Positions 11,540 through 25,849 are shown, counted from the stretch's first letter. The stretch is 64,000 nucleotides of DNA from Gnetum montanum (GCA_015680685.1 MNCI01029171.1:57319-121318); one strand, 5' to 3'. A program made the numbers and translations. Notes: generated from the letters alone by a model not told the origin.

Positions 11540-14430
11540 AGTTGATACAGAATAACATCATTTTGTAATAAGACTCTAAACCTTTTAAACAAAAGATTAG
11601 GAAAATTCATCCAACTATAACTCTAGCTATAAAAAAAAAGAGATAACTAAAATTTACAATGCTAGTTTCATTTAGCCTATAGAATATTCAAATTGGATTT
11701 CCAACATAATTGTGACTCCTAAGAAGAATAGTGGTATTCACATATGCAGTGAATTTCACAATCTCAACAAATTTACTCTTAAAGATAACTTTGCCTTACC
11801 AAACATTAACCAGCTTATAGATTTCGAAATTGGCCATGCCCTTTTATCCTTTATGGATAGTTTTTTTTTTAGTTATAACCAAATCTAGCGCATCAACAAT
11901 GCATCACTTTCATAGATTCTTGAGTAGCATTTTGCTACACTAAAATGTTCTTTGAACTCAAAAGTGCTAAAGGTACCTACCAACATGTTATGACTTTCAT
12001 TTTCAATAACATGTTCAAACATTGATGATTTAACCATCAAGTCTAGTTTAGCAACATATCACTCTTCTGACTTAGACCAAGTATTAACCCATTATGATAA
12101 GTATAAATTGCATCTCAATCCTAAAAAATATGTCTTTGGTGTTCTTATGAGAAAAATGTTTGGTTACCTTGTATCTCATGATGGCATAGTTGTTGACCAT
12201 GATAATGTCAAAGCTATTATAAAACATCCACCTTGTTAAAAGATCCAAGATATGCATGTTTTACAAGGTCATCTCTATTCCATTCACTAATTGATTGTCA
12301 GCCTTACAAATCACATTCATCCTTTAACTCATATACTTCATAGGTCTAATGCCCTCATTTATAATAAGAATTGTTAAAAATCCTTTGATGCTATGAAAGG
12401 AATTTTAACTTTTCTTCCTATCTTGCATCCTCCATAATTCGATTACCCTTTTTATCTCTACCTCTTTAAATCCAACTATATAATAATTATCATGCTCTAT
12501 CAAAGATAAGATAATGGATCACCCGTTTTTAGATTGTGAGACAAGATATATATCTCTCACCTGTTTTTAGATTGTGAGACAAGATATATAGATGTTGAGA
12601 TGTCCTTCTTAAGTATATAGATGTTGAGATGTCCTTCTTAAGTCTTGTCTTCACTCTTAAGGAATGAAAATACCATCTTTTGAATGCTAAAGTATTCATT
12701 ATCTACAAAGATAACATACTCGAGATAATATCTAATAATTCTTCTAATAGTCATTGATTAGCCCATTGAAAAAATTTTCTCATTAAATTTAACCTTTGTC
12801 AACTATCTTAGCATTTTGTTAGTAGTCAAGGCATAGATAATCTCATTTCTCATTCTAAATCTAATGATACCATTCATGACTTTCACAATGATGAGAATAA
12901 ATCTAACATTGTTCTTCACTTCAATGAACCTCATACTTCCTTTAGGTATAATGTAGTCTATGTTCTCATTCTTCCTACTAAGTAAGTCCTTTATAGAGCC
13001 TACTAACTTGACTTCCCTTGTACAAAAAATGTAGCTAAATACAAAGCCTTAATTTTTGGTCTACTCATTACTTTATAAAATTAAGTCAAACATTACCATT
13101 TATGTTAACTCTCAGCTTATTATAAACCAAGTAAATTGTAAATATAATTGCAAAGTACCTCACCTCATTTCTTATCTAGAAATGACTATGGAAGTTGTTT
13201 CTTCATTTTCAAATCATACTTTAATTCATATTTCATGTTCTAAGAATATATTAGGTGATGCTTTAGCAACATGTATAATGCATGGTGATCCATCCATCAT
13301 GCATGACCAACTTGTGTAATCTATTTATCGAACACCTACTACATAATCTCCTAGTATCTTAGTTAACATTATTAATACAAAGGATGGAAATCATTAATAT
13401 AATGATCCCCTTCAATCTCACCATTGGTGAAACTCTTAATCATTTGACACATGCTTAAAATAATGCTTTATGTAAACATAGAAAATATTTTTATGTTGTG
13501 TCCAGCATAGGTGTTCTTCTACATTACATTAACCCTATAGAATCTAAGATAGTATTAGATCAAGTTCATTGCAAAGTTTGTAGTGAGCATTTAGAATCAT
13601 GCTTTCTAGCTTCACATGTCATTTCCCTAGGGTATTGATGGCCAACCTTATCTAAGGATGCTTATAACCTAGTCAAGACATGCAATACTTGCCAAAGGCA
13701 TCCACCATTAATCTATGGTTCCTCCCAAGAACTTCACATGTCATAGATCACATGACCTTTTTAAAAATGGGTTATAGATCTCATTGGTGTTATTAATCCT
13801 CTTTCATCTACTAGATACAAATTTATTTTAACTACTAGAATACATCACTAAGTGGGTAGAAGTTGTTTCATTACGCTCAACTAAATCTCACTTCATCTAT
13901 TACTTCATTTTTGATCATATCATTACTTGTTTTGATGTACCTCTTCAAATTGTAATTGAAAATGGTCCTTAATTCAAAATTAAGAAGGTAGCTAATTTCT
14001 ATTTCATGTATCACTACTTATTTATTTTCATCACCTTATTAAACTTAGTCTAATTATTAATTTGAGTACACTAAACAGAACTCTCATTCATTTTTTTCCA
14101 TACCATGATTGATAAAACTTGGTGCAATTGACATGTTTAATTATCTCACACTCTTTGGGTCTACCATACGATGTTATGTACATCCACTAGTCACACCTCT
14201 ATATCTCTTAACCTATGATTCTAAGGAAATGTTACTAGTTGAGATTCATATCCCATATCTCCATATTGATTTGCATGCTTAGCTTTCAAATTGAAAAACA
14301 ACATGTTATTCATTAAGTTTTATCTCTTTGAAGAACAATGTCAAGTAGCTTTAAAGCACCTGTAGTATCAAAAGGAAATTTATAGTCATCATTCTAAATG
14401 TGTTAGAATCTAAAAGATTACTAAAGGTGC
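11540..14430 (+). pseudogene. Tat-like Ty3/gypsy pol relic
   Basis: This is a degenerate gypsy polyprotein on the plus strand. The RT N-terminal block reads like PIEYSNWISNIIVTPKKN (about 11677-11730), then a LNKFTLKDNFALPNINQLID-like stretch, and later LNPKKYVFGV and GYLVSHDGIVV (about 12115-12200). A second, RVT_3-type RNase H follows at about 13035-13310: KYKALIFGLL, QLIINQV, and a C-terminal ILGDALA. The integrase zinc finger (HxxxH missing in part, then C..C with CNTCQR) and the core with DLIGVI, YITKWVE and ENGP are at about 13570-13975. Two RNase H modules are a hallmark of the Tat lineage. Stops, frameshifts and lost catalytic residues mark it as dead. It lies between the arms of the large inverted repeat. 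Confidence 0.8.
12519..12642. repeat. Two adjacent short tandem duplications inside the gypsy relic
   Basis: A 33-bp unit (12519-12551 and 12557-12589, period 38, one mismatch) is followed directly by a perfect 28-bp unit (12586-12613 and 12615-12642, period 29). Both sit in the RNase H part of the relic. They look like recent replication slippage, being less diverged than the surrounding sequence. Confidence 0.9.
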
Positions 14431-16140
14431 TCTAGTCCTACACCATTTTCTAAACTCCAGAGATACAAACCTTTCTCCTAAATAGCAGGCTCCTTTTCTG
14501 GTGGTTTAGTCCTTACAAAATGATGCCTACATTCTATCTGATCTAGATGACATGAATTTCAAATCCTATGAATAGAGAAATTTTGAAGCACTACAACATA
14601 TATCTAACCATTTTATCATAACATTGAACCTATTGGCTATTTAATACTTAACATGTATCCTTCCAGTAGTATTTTATTATATTTTAACTCTTTTACACTA
14701 TGATAGGATACATCTTACATCAAGATAAAAGGTTTTCTCTAATCCAATTTTTTACTCATCCTCCTTGGATTTCATATTCTTCTATTTCTTTCTATCTATT
14801 TTCATGATATATTCCTACACTCTCTATCACATTCTACTTTACTCTGCTCATCATAATCAATGAGGTTTTTGAGTGACTAACATCATATTACTTCATGTGA
14901 GGGGTTACTGTTTTTTATTTATATCAACTATATGATATGTTTTTTTCAGCCATACAGTGTGTAGGATTTAGTCATGTCCCACTTTTATGCCATAGTATTG
15001 TCCTCTTCTCTATATCTAGCACTTTAGTAAGACTGAATGAGTATCTCTTTCCTAATGCAGTAAGGGAGTTGAATGTAGATTGATGTAAGAAGTATGCATA
15101 TTCATATAAGTGAGGTAAGGGAGAGGTAAGCTTTATACATCTACTTGCTTCCTACTTTGGTGGTGTAATAATTTATCATAGGTGTATTGATGATGTTCCT
15201 TTCTTTTTCTCCTATTATCCCACTTTATTTTACTCCTTTTTGTTAGTAAACTTAAATAACATTCTTTATAGCTTATCTTCTTGATGAATTCTTATTTATC
15301 TTTTTCTATGGATCAAAATTTCAAGTGCATCTTTAGTAACACAAGTTTAGCTAAAAATCCCTAGTTATAATGTTATCTTTTCAAAATTTTCTAGATTTAA
15401 TATCTCACATCACTTAAGACATCATTTTTTTTTGTTATATTAAGGCTTCATTTTTTATGTTAGTGTTATCTTTCACATTGATCCTCACTTGTAGTTTTAC
15501 TATTAGTATTTTTTAATGTCATTTCTCAACATCTTCAATTTTAATGTTATTTTTTTCCAATGTCATTCCATCTTTTAATGTCCAGTGTTACTCTTTTGCA
15601 TTGACAACAATTTGACGTTAAATTTAACTTAATATATAATTTCTCATATCTAGAAGCTTCTAGAAGTTTTTGTGTGCCCTAATGTGTCATTCCTTCATGA
15701 TCTACAACCTATAAATTGAAGCCTTTAAGAGATATTTTCTAGAGAGAAGTTCAACAAGATTAATCTTAGCAATAATAGCTTTTTAAGCATCAATGCCTTC
15801 AAGAACTTTTAGTTGTTTCAGATCCTCTAATTCCATTTTGATTTTCTAGGCACACATTGTATTCCCAACATGTTGTTATCCTTAACTCATGGTGATTTCT
15901 TTTAAATATGGATCCATACATTGATCCAATTCAACCTTGTTTCCATTTTGCTAGTTTCACATCTATAGCAACTTTGTTTCTTAAATGAGATCTTTATTAG
16001 GCATACACACTAGAAGGAATTTGGATAACATAGCTTCTCATTTGTTGCCTTCGATCTCTTGATATAGTGTGGTAGTGTTAACATAGCCTATGTTCTGACA
16101 TGCAAGAGTATATTTAAGTTTGTGAATCATCTAGTTAAAA
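14430..16140. other. AT-rich spacer between gypsy and copia relics
   Basis: I see no coding frame I can support. Positions 15430-15620 are rich in repeated words (aatgtcat, tgttatc, ttttaatgtc) and look like degraded LTR DNA. The start of the copia relic may extend left into about 15990-16150. Confidence 0.3.
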
Positions 16141-16149
16141 GAATATATA

Positions 16150-18865
16150 TGATTACAAAATAAAGATTTACTAAGAAAATGGCATCTAAGACTTTGACCT
16201 ATAAATATAAAAGCCTTAAAATGATACATTAGTTTTATCTTGAGATTCTTAAGTTTGATGAAAATGAATTACTTGATTTTTTCTCTTGTAAGTTTGGAAA
16301 GATGCACCATTTGTTATCCACAAGATGCTGTGAGATTAAAAGAAGACCACTTGAAATAATACACTAAGATGTATGTGCATCCTTTAGATAGTAAGGACTA
16401 AGAAATCATTAGTGTTTTTTTATCCTTGTTAATGACTTTAGCTGAATGATGTGGCTTTATGGAATGGTCATAAAGTTACAAGTTTTGAAAAATTTTAAGA
16501 ATTTCTAAATGAGAAATGAAAATGAAAAGAATGTTAAGATAAATGTTTTAAGATTTGATAGTGATGGGGAATTTGTTTCTAATGAATTCAAACTATATTG
16601 TGGTAAACATTGTATAAAAAAAGAATTCATAGTGAAATATACACCATAGAAAAATGGTGTTGCATAGCGAAAAAATAGATAAATAACCAAAATGATAAGA
16701 TGTATGTTGAATTATATTCAAGTGCCAAAATCATTATGGATAGAAGTCGCATACTATGTTATACTTATTATCAATAAAATTCAAACTCAACTTTGAATAA
16801 CATTCCTCTAACTAAATGTTGGTTTGAAAATAGAGAATTCTTAATATGACATCTTCATCCATTCAGAAAAGAATATTATGTTAATGTTCCACAAGAATAC
16901 CCTACAAAGTTGGACCCAAGAGCCATGATGGGTTTGTTACTTGGTTACTCACTAGATCATAAAGCCTATGAAGTGTGGAACATAAAGAATCAATCGTAGT
17001 TGAAGTCATGTGATTTTTTGTTCAATAACATCTTTAACAAATCTAGTAACACCTTGAGTCATAGTAGCACGAAAAAACCATGATGTTTTCTAGGAAACTT
17101 GATAGTGACTTACAATCTTTTGTGATCCTTTATAAAGATAGTGATGAAGAATCTAGTGCAACTAAGACTTTCAATTTTATAGAATCCTCAACACAATGGT
17201 AACCAATGTGGTTTAAGTATCATTTACCAGATCTATGACTAGAAGAGTTAGATACCAGTGAAATGACCACAAAGTAAAAAAATATTTGTAACTAAAGATC
17301 ATTCTAATACAACTAATTCAGATATGATATTTAAAGTAGGATAACTCATGAATGTGCAACAAGTAATGCAAAATAAATATTAGTATATAGCAATGAAAGT
17401 AAAATACAATATGTTAATGAAAAATGACACATGGGAACTAGTTAAGAGTTCACCACAGTCAAAAGTATTAACATGAAAATGGGTGTTTCATATCAAAAAA
17501 GAAAAAAGAAAAAAAAGGACTGATACATGATGGATAAGTACAAATCTTGGTTGGTTACTAGAGACTTTGAGCAAAGGAAAGACATTGATTATTAAGAAAC
17601 ATTTGCACCCACTGTGAAACAAAAAAAATCATACAATATATCTTATCTTTAACAATATCCTATCTGTTTTTTTTAAAAAGGATATATACAAGAAGATATT
17701 CTTATATATCAACTTGAAGACTTTTAAATTGTTAATTTAGTGATTATATTTGTAAACTAAAAATGTCCTTATATGGATTAAAGAAGATCCCCAACAATGG
17801 TACATAAAATTTGATGAATGTATATAGGAAATGGAGTTCAAATAACCAAATTTAGATGTTTGTCTTTATATTAATTAAAAAAAGAACTTACAAAAGGGTG
17901 TAATTATGCTCTTATATGTTCATGATATTATGATTAATAGGGAGAATACTTAACCAATACATCATGTTAAAAATTAGTTGAATACAAGGTTTAAGATATT
18001 AAAACTTGGGCTTCGTAGTTACTTTCTTGATTTTGAAATTCATTAAGCAATGAATCATATATGATTTATACAAATTAAAAATATTCTATATTTTCTTAGA
18101 AGAATATTGTATGTTGTATTGTAAATCCTAATCAACACTGTTGAATTCTGGAACTACACCACAAGTAGATAACTCTAAATATATTCTTGATTCTATAATG
18201 TACCAAAAGTTGTTTAGAAAGTTAATTTACCTAACTAATACTTGACCAGATATTACATATTCTATTAATTTTTTTATCTCAATTTAATCAAAAACCAATT
18301 ATTATGTAATTAATTCTAGCCTAAGGCATACTAAGATATCTAAGAAGCATCATTGACTATGGTTTAAACTATGATTTTTCTTCAAAGATTGATCTAGAGG
18401 ATTATATAGATGTAGACTATGGAAGTGATACTTTGTCATGATGTTCAACTACATGGGTTTTAATAAAAAATTGTGGGAATACAATCTCATAGTGATCAAA
18501 AAAACATAAGGTAATTTCCTTATCATCTACTAAATTAGATTATAGGACTATAGTCAACCTAGTTATTGAATTAAAATGGCTCTATTAGTTATTTAAAGAA
18601 CTCAAGAATGACATTATGCTACCAATAATAGTTTATTTTAATAGTCAAAGTGCTATCAAATTGATTTAAAATCTAGTAGTTCATGAGAGAACCAAAAACA
18701 TTGAAACTATAGTCCACTACCCTAGACATGCCTTTGTTGAATGATTCATATCACCTATTTACATCAACACTAAAGGTCAACTTGTTGATGATTTTACTAA
18801 ATCATTGAGTGTTAAAAATTTCAATCTTTTTGTAAATGAATTGAATCTTCAATCCTTGTAAGCTA
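16150..18865 (+). pseudogene. Ty1/copia polyprotein relic (integrase - RT - RNase H)
   Basis: This is a degenerate copia polyprotein. The integrase core keeps RFDSDGEF at 16551-16574 (compare the usual DNGGEF) and the downstream YTP.KNGVA.RKNR motif (about 16638-16680). RT keeps NDTWELVK (about 17422), KWVFHIKK, an ETFAPTVK box (about 17600) and a LYVHDIMI stretch where the catalytic YVDD should be (about 17913-17935). RNase H ends with ERTKNIE (about 18690) and QLVDDFTKSLS (about 18780-18810), close to the normal C-terminus of the family. The domain order INT-RT-RH distinguishes it from the gypsy relics. Stops and frameshifts occur throughout, so it is non-functional. The gag end is not recognisable. 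Confidence 0.88.
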
Positions 18866-18869
18866 AACA

Positions 18870-19590
18870 TAATGTACCATTTGATGGATGATGAAACACC
18901 AACACATTTACATGTTGTAACTTCTGTAACCCCATCCCATGAAAGCCCAAGGAAAAACTTCATTATAAATGTGAGGATTATAATTGATGGGGTGAAATCT
19001 CACATATGTTACACTTATGGGATTGAAAAATGCCTCCTAAGTAGTCATGGCCTGATTGCCCAAGTAAAATAAGTCACATAGTATTTATATTTGGGCTTGC
19101 AGGGTGGCATGCAGTAGGAGGGTGGGGGGTGTGGGGGGTTGTGGGGCAAGGGAAGGGAGGAGGGTTAAAAATGCCTTTTGGGATGCCAAAATGGCAATTT
19201 GATGGGTTTTATGAGGGGTATATACTTTTATATGTTTGAAACACCTGTAAGGAGGTATAGCTCACCAATCCCTTGCATGAAGGGGTACAACCTTCATGAC
19301 CCCCTTCCCCCCAATGTAGAGACTACATGCCCAACATAGAAACTTAATGCTCAACATGGAAGACTTTCCTCTAACCTAGAAGATCCCTCCCTTAGCATGG
19401 AAGATCTACTCAATGTGGAACACATCCCCCCTAATGAGCAGTCGAGGTACCCCTATGTGTAACTATATGAATTATGAAGTGTTCATGTGTGATTCAGTTG
19501 AATTTTGCAGACTCTATGTCTTCCAGTACACTAGTCTTCTAGGAAGTGAACTTTTTCCTAATAGTCATTCGTTGTCTTGCCAATCACACT
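18870..19590. other. Non-coding DNA after the copia relic, with a G-run tract
   Basis: No gene is visible. The segment just after the copia RNase H end would be expected to hold the polypurine tract and 3' LTR, and the G-rich tract at 19117-19164 is on the plus strand. Positions 19330-19430 contain short repeats of caacatggaa/agcatggaaga. Right of about 19600 the inverted-repeat arm begins. Confidence 0.35.
19117..19164 (+). other. G-run tract with quadruplex-forming pattern
   Basis: Within 48 bases there are more than four runs of three or more G separated by 1-3 nt loops (ggaggg, ggggggtgtgggggg, gtggggc, aagggaagggaggaggg). This fits the pattern expected of a G-quadruplex. Function is unknown. 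Confidence 0.7.
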
Positions 19591-19599
19591 TGTGATGCA

Positions 19600-20480
19600 A
19601 AAAGGTATGGTTAAGTGTAATCAAGGTATCTAATTTTTATTATTTTATGTTTTATGTTCCCTGTACTTGAAATAGAAAAATGAAGTAATTTAATAACTAA
19701 TTTAATTTAATTACTTAACTAATTTCTAACTAGTCCTAACATAAGCATCTGGTCTCACTTTCTGTACATGTCCTAAACCCATGTATCCACTTCTGGGATT
19801 ACTAAGCATTATGCTATTGGGTGAACCATGTAATAACATTTCTAGGATTACCATCCAAATACATGTTTATGCTTGAAGTGGTTGTACTTATCTTTTTAAT
19901 CTATTTAGCAAAATTAATTAACTAATCAATTGAAGTATAATTTAGATTAATTAATTACATAATTAATAAAAATAATAAATGCATAAATGAATAATCAATC
20001 TATTCCAAGTGCTACAAGGTATGATTAAAAGGCTCATCTTTATTGCTATTCACATTGGTGTGTTTAGGTACAATAGTGCTCAAATAAAGATCTATACACT
20101 TTTCGATTACAATTATGACTTGACATATATAAACACTACTACTAAGCATGTATTTATGCACTTTATTATAGACCTACATTGGCAAGGCCCCATAGATGCA
20201 GCAAACTTTACATTGATGTGGCCCCATTGATGATGCAACATCACATAGGTTGGGTTGCATTGACAAGGCCACATCAAGAGGGGCTTATTGGCACAACACA
20301 ATGACAATTCATCATACCCTCATGGCTAAATGAAAACTTGTCCTTGAGTTTCTTTACAAAATTAGGAATGTATTGGATTATTTACTAACTCTTGACATAA
20401 CAACTAACTTGACAAAGCTGAGTGCTTACGTGTACAAATCAACAACATTATAAAAATTGTAGTGTTTATGACACAAAATT
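19600..20480 (-). repeat. LTR-like block B2 (inverted copy of A2)
   Basis: Read on the minus strand this follows block A2. It starts with a tail of the accessory ORF, then aactcaaggacaagttttcatttagcca (compare 8890-8925), gatg-type short repeats, a cataaatacatgc TATA-like site (about 20147-20160) and the aggacatgtac / acttaaccatacc tail. There is no coding content. Confidence 0.55.
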
Positions 20481-20499
20481 GAACACCATGACATGACCA

Positions 20500-23420
20500 A
20501 TCAAAATTGGATAGCACATACTCTAATGGCATGAAGGTGGTTGAGAAGATCAAATAGTCCTATGTGGTGGAGGATCCTAAGGTTTTGAAGGACCTTCACT
20601 GGGTTCAGGCATGTGCAATGGCTAAGGCAGCTATGGCTATCTTGTTGCAACTATAACCTCTAGTAAATAGAAAAAGGCATCTAGTAATGCTTTCATAGTC
20701 CATGCAACATCACCAATGTGGGATTGAATGGGGATATTCCAAAAACAAGGAATTATTAGGAACAACTTCTTAATTTTGACAAAACAAGCAATGAATTATT
20801 TGCATTTGACATCGAACACCCTACTTTCATTTTGTAGCTCCTAGTAGTTGTTCATTCTTTTGGCCAACTTCTCAATAATCAAGCTTTGATTAGTGTATTT
20901 TCCCTTGATAATCTTGAGTTCTACATTTTCCACCACAAGCTTTTTCTTCATGTCCTTGTGGTGCTTGAACTCAACATCGTATAATAAGTATGAACTGACC
21001 ACTTGCTTCTCTAGTTCTAACTATGGTCGTCTAGTAGTCAACCAAACTAGATTTGCATATTGGAGATCGGCAAGCTCTATGTATTCTATCTTCTACTTAA
21101 TCTGCAACTCCTCCATGCTAATTTTCACCTTATTGTAGGCACCTATCTTATCAATGATAGGCTACCAAAATTTTTCCATCACCAACTGAATATGCTTTTT
21201 ATTAACTTCTTTTGTAGACTAACCTGATCTTTGTAATGATCCTTGACTCTCTTAAATTTCAGTGCCTCTAATTTTGAGGCATCTATCGTTATTGTAGTCT
21301 TTTGGAAAAGGGCATGAACCTCCTCCATGGACAGGTTTTTATTTTCAACTACCAATTTCCTTCGCTCTATGTTCTCTTTGGCTAGTTACTCTTGCTATTG
21401 ATGGATAAAGTTAGTCAACTATTATTTATGCTCATCAACATTTCATAGGTGATGGTTCTCTACAGTTAGTTGCATATTCTCCTAGGAGGTCAAATCCAAG
21501 GCCTTATAAATTTTTTGCTAAGTCTACTAAGGATTAGTAGAACATCACTATCTACATTGCACCCTCAACCTTTTTCAGGTTGGTGTAAATCTATTCAAAA
21601 GCTTCATCTATTGTCAATGTTGGATTGAGAAATGCAAGCTCATAATTCAACAACTTCAGCAACCAAGTATTTGTTTAGCTTCTTGGATATTTCAAGTTTC
21701 CCTTCCAAGATAATGTTTTTTCCCCTTACCTCTAGCAACTTTGACTAGGTTGTAGTAACACTATTCGAAAGATCAAAGGTATCTAGAAGTAATTGCTTTG
21801 TTCCCACTAGTTGGTTCAGTAGTTCTTCATGCTATGCTATGCTTAATTTCTTACTTATTATCCTAGTAGATGTCTACACATATTTGAGTGTAGTGATGTC
21901 TGGTATAGATGTTGCAGGTGCATTGAGTGTTTAAAAAATTCTATTAACAACCATCTCTATTGTTTTCTTCTCTTCTTGATGCTACATCACCAACACTATT
22001 GCCTCCTATCCTTCCTCCAAGTACATTTAGAAGGTCATGGCATTTCTATAAATTTTTGGTAGTGGCTATTATTCTATGACAGATACTATGACCTCTCTAG
22101 TGGTAGGATTCAACCTCGTAGACAACTATGTTTTTTGGGCCAAGAAAATGGAACCACCTTTCCCAATTAAGCTAACTGTTTGGGCCACCTCATTCAAGTG
22201 GCTTATTATTGGCTGGTACATAGATGGATCCCTGCCACTCATGTCTACTCATTACTCTTGTTCACTCAAGATCCATTATCAATATTCATGTAATCATTGA
22301 CTATTGTAGTGACATATGGTATAGCTGTTTGAGTGGTAGGTGGAGGTGGTAGCTACTACTCTTCTTCAATGATTGTTGTAGGAGTTTTATCTTTCATCAT
22401 CTCTCCTAAGTAGTGGTCGAAGCATACTTGATACCATCATTTGTATAATGGACTATCTATCCCTCCTCTCTAATAAAGTTTTCTAATGAGGCATGGGAAG
22501 GAGAGTGTCTTCCTTCCATGTTCATTCTCTTTAAACCACTTTTCTATATCTAAATGGATTAGCTATGGAAGGTTGATAGGGAATCTCCCATGAAAAGTAG
22601 CACATGCATAGGTAGAAAAGGAAGTGATTTTGTTGGGCTTCACCATGGGGTTTAGGTGAAAGTTCACAATCCTATAGTGAAATTTTTTTTCGATGTGACC
22701 ATGTTGTACTCCTTATGATTGATACCATAGCATTGTTGCATCCATTCCTTTTTTATACTAAGATCCTCCTACAGTAGAATCTCAACAAGATTTGCCCTAG
22801 TTTTTGGCAACCCACGCACTTTAGCAATGGCCTACACTAAGTAGGACACTGAGATGTCCTTGATTTTGATTGTTGAATTAGCCTACTTATTGTTCCAAAA
22901 TAAGAATATCTTTTCTATGTACCACTCCTTGATGAAAGTGATAATGAGCCACATGGAAGAGGTCTTGAATTGGTTCTATACTTTTTTAGGTGCTTGCTCC
23001 AGGATAGAGTCAAATTTTAACTCCTTGAGCACTATTTTTTTGGACCTCCCTTGATCTAATTTGATTCATGCAAAATTATATCAAGGTTACCTTAAGGTTT
23101 TCTTTTTGTGATGATGCCTCATCCTGGTGGGAATGTTTTATTATTGTTGCTAGTTCTGGAATCTAATGAATAGATTCCACCTCAGCCTCTTTCCTAAGAG
23201 GACCCATAGCATGGGTTGCAAGTGGTTCTTCCTAGGCTTGTTCTTGGTCCCTTATCATTCTTGGTCATTTCTCTCTTTGTTGAGATGATCCTTCTTCTTA
23301 TGTGTGTTTGCCTTTTGGTTCCATCTGCGGTCACAACACATCCATGGATTCGTAGATATAATGTGTAACTTTGTATATTTGAGTATCTTATCTTGTGAGT
23401 TAATTACACTTGGCTAAGGT
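20500..23420 (-). pseudogene. Retroelement accessory ORF relic, copy B
   Basis: This is the minus-strand homologue of 6590-8700 and is slightly better preserved. From right to left: an acidic/Gln-rich start (about 23270-23130), a globular region with IKDISVSYL and KKEWMQQCY (about 22860-22700), a segment reading FHGRFPINLP and DIEKWFKENEHGRKTLSFP (about 22600-22480), and a coiled-coil region with KENIERRKLVVENKNLSMEE and KRVKDHYKDQV (about 21380-21220). Stops remain, so no product is expected. The globular part may correspond to the poorly characterised accessory ORFs of plant Tat/Athila elements. That is inference from position and general character; I recognise no named domain. Confidence 0.6.
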
Positions 23421-23469
23421 TGGACCATGGTAGATTGATTATTTTATTCTTATTTTCTTAATTAAGTTT

Positions 23470-25420
23470 CATTATAAGTGTCACTAGAGCTTGTTGGAAG
23501 AGTTTAACTCTATAATTTTGTCTTTAAATGTTGATTTCTTAGTTGAACCTTTGTGGAAGTTAGAAAAAATGGCAAAAGATTTCCAGTAAAAAAAAATGAC
23601 ACATTTGTGGCCCCCATGACTAAGAGCTTACCTATGGTAGCTACAAGGTCAAAGAATTAAGTGATTTGGATAAATAATTAGGAAGTTATGGGGTCTAGAA
23701 GGTTTTGGGTTCTAAAAATTTGAAACACTTCCTTGGCATTTGTGAGTAAATGTGAAAATTTCTGAGGAGGGATATGTATATTTATACTATTTTTGTGCTA
23801 CGTTGATAGGGCTGCATATATAGGGCCTCGTATATGCATGGGCTTCATGGATGGGGCCCTATTTATGGGGTCTAGGAATAAAATTTTCAAATGTGAATAT
23901 CTTGAAAAATACAAGGAATTTTCAAATGAATTTGGAGTCCATGGAGTCCTAAAGAAGCCAAGAATATGATGAAATTATTGAAGAGGATCTTTAAAAGCTC
24001 AAAAATTCAAAAATTTGATGGAGAATGTATGCATTAAACAAAATATGTAAAGGAGCACATGGCTGGATGCAAAAGATGGATGTACAAAAGGTTCTAATTG
24101 AAAGAATGTCCAAGGGTAAGATGCTTAATGAACCTAACCAAGAGATATGCAAGTGGGTCCTCCCCATAATAGGCACATGCCTTGTTTGCCCTTGCACAAC
24201 TTCAACCTAAGAAGTCTATGGGCCCCATAGGTAATTAATGGTTGATGAAAGTTAAGAACCAAAACTTGGAAGATTCTACCAAAGAATTCAAGTACGTCAG
24301 ACAAAGACACTAAATCAAGAACATGGACATTGGCAATGAGGTGAGTTATGGGTAGCATAGATAGATGATGGAGAAGGTGGAATGGAATTCTAAGTTGAGG
24401 TAATAAGAAGTCCCTTATGGATTTGTGTTTCAATGACCCAACAAGATCCATCCTTTGTCCAGACTAAAACCAACCACTTTCAGTGACTTCGTATCACCAC
24501 TTCAAGATTGATCCACCCCCTTACGACACATGAGTATTCCAATAGAAAAACCACCATTCCATGAAGAGAAGAAAAGAGAAGCAAGATGTGAGAGAAGGCC
24601 TAATTTAGAGGGGACCTTCAGGCATGGGTAACATTTCTTTCTAGTAGCACAATTAGTGTTTGTAGCCTATTTATTTATTTAAGGGGTGTGCTTTGAATTT
24701 TCATCTTGTTTTTATTTTTGTTTTTGTTTTCTCTTTTTTCTTTAGATGGGCATCACACTATGAAAATACTTTATTTAACTTCATGTTATTGGTTCACATG
24801 GAATGGTAAATAGTCTATGAAAACACTCATGCACTTGACTAAGTAGAATAGTACAAACAGTATTGAGTCCACTTGAAGTCACACCTTATGAAAACCCTTG
24901 AATCCTTCCCAATTCTAGAAACTACGAAGGTTACAAATTTATTAATAGTTCATTTAATAAGGAACCTCAAACTTCTAAAATAGAGAAAACCATAGATTTT
25001 GTGGAGTGGATGTCATGGACTCATTGCCTATCCTATGAAAAAGAAACCATGTCTTAGCCATTGGTACAAAAATTTAGAAATAGAAACTAGGCATTAGCAA
25101 ACAAAACATTAATCACAAATCACCATTAGTAATAATTAGAACACCACTATATTCTATTGGCAAAAAACATATTTATTAACAAAAATTAGAAAATCACACT
25201 AAAAATAAAGAAAAATATAGAAGAAAGTGGAAAATACTCAAGAAAGATTTAAATGTACTAACAATGGTGTAAAAAAATGGTGTAAAATTAGGAAGAAGTT
25301 TTAAAATAAAAAAGGTGTAAAATAAATAATTTACAAAGATAAAAATGTATAAAAAAAAATAGAAAAACTAAGGGGTCACATATATTATTAGCATGGATGG
25401 CCATCTCCCTTGTGATTGAG
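23470..25420 (-). repeat. LTR-like block B1 (inverted copy of A1)
   Basis: On the minus strand it begins after a purine-rich cacaagggagatgg (about 25425) and the shared cttagtttttcta (about 25370). It contains the long A1-matching segment with tgattaatgttttg, catggtttctttttcat, and ctatggttttc (25130-24980). It ends beyond a TATA-like tataaatatacatatccc at about 23785. No coding content. The alignable parts of A1 and B1 are diverged but collinear. Confidence 0.6.
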
Positions 25421-25849
25421 TTGGAATGAGGAGATTCAAAACATTAAGCATGGTTGTCCATCCATTGAGGTATTTGTTGCACTAGCTTGCTTTGGCTTGT
25501 GGAAAGGCTTTAGCTATTAGATGTTAATCAATTGCTTTTTGTTTGGGCTTTCAAGTTTGTATATGATCATGACTCCCAGAAGGAAAGGTCTCATCAATTA
25601 TATAAGGCCCCTCTTACAACAACTGGAATTTGATTTTCTAATGTATATGTGTGGGATTCTAGTAGATAACCTTATCTCATGGTTAAAATTTTACTCTATG
25701 TATTCTAAGATCATGGTATTGTTTGTTGAATTCCTTGTGCTCTTCATTCAAATATTGGGCTACCAATCAATTTTTATTTAGCACATTGAAGTTGATGAGT
25801 CTTTCTTTTTGTGCTAGACTTAGGTTAAGATCTAGATCACAAGTTGTTG

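Noticed and set aside
24134-24451. 105-aa minus-strand frame in LTR-like block B1
   Set aside because: The homologous block A1 does not keep it and no domain is visible.
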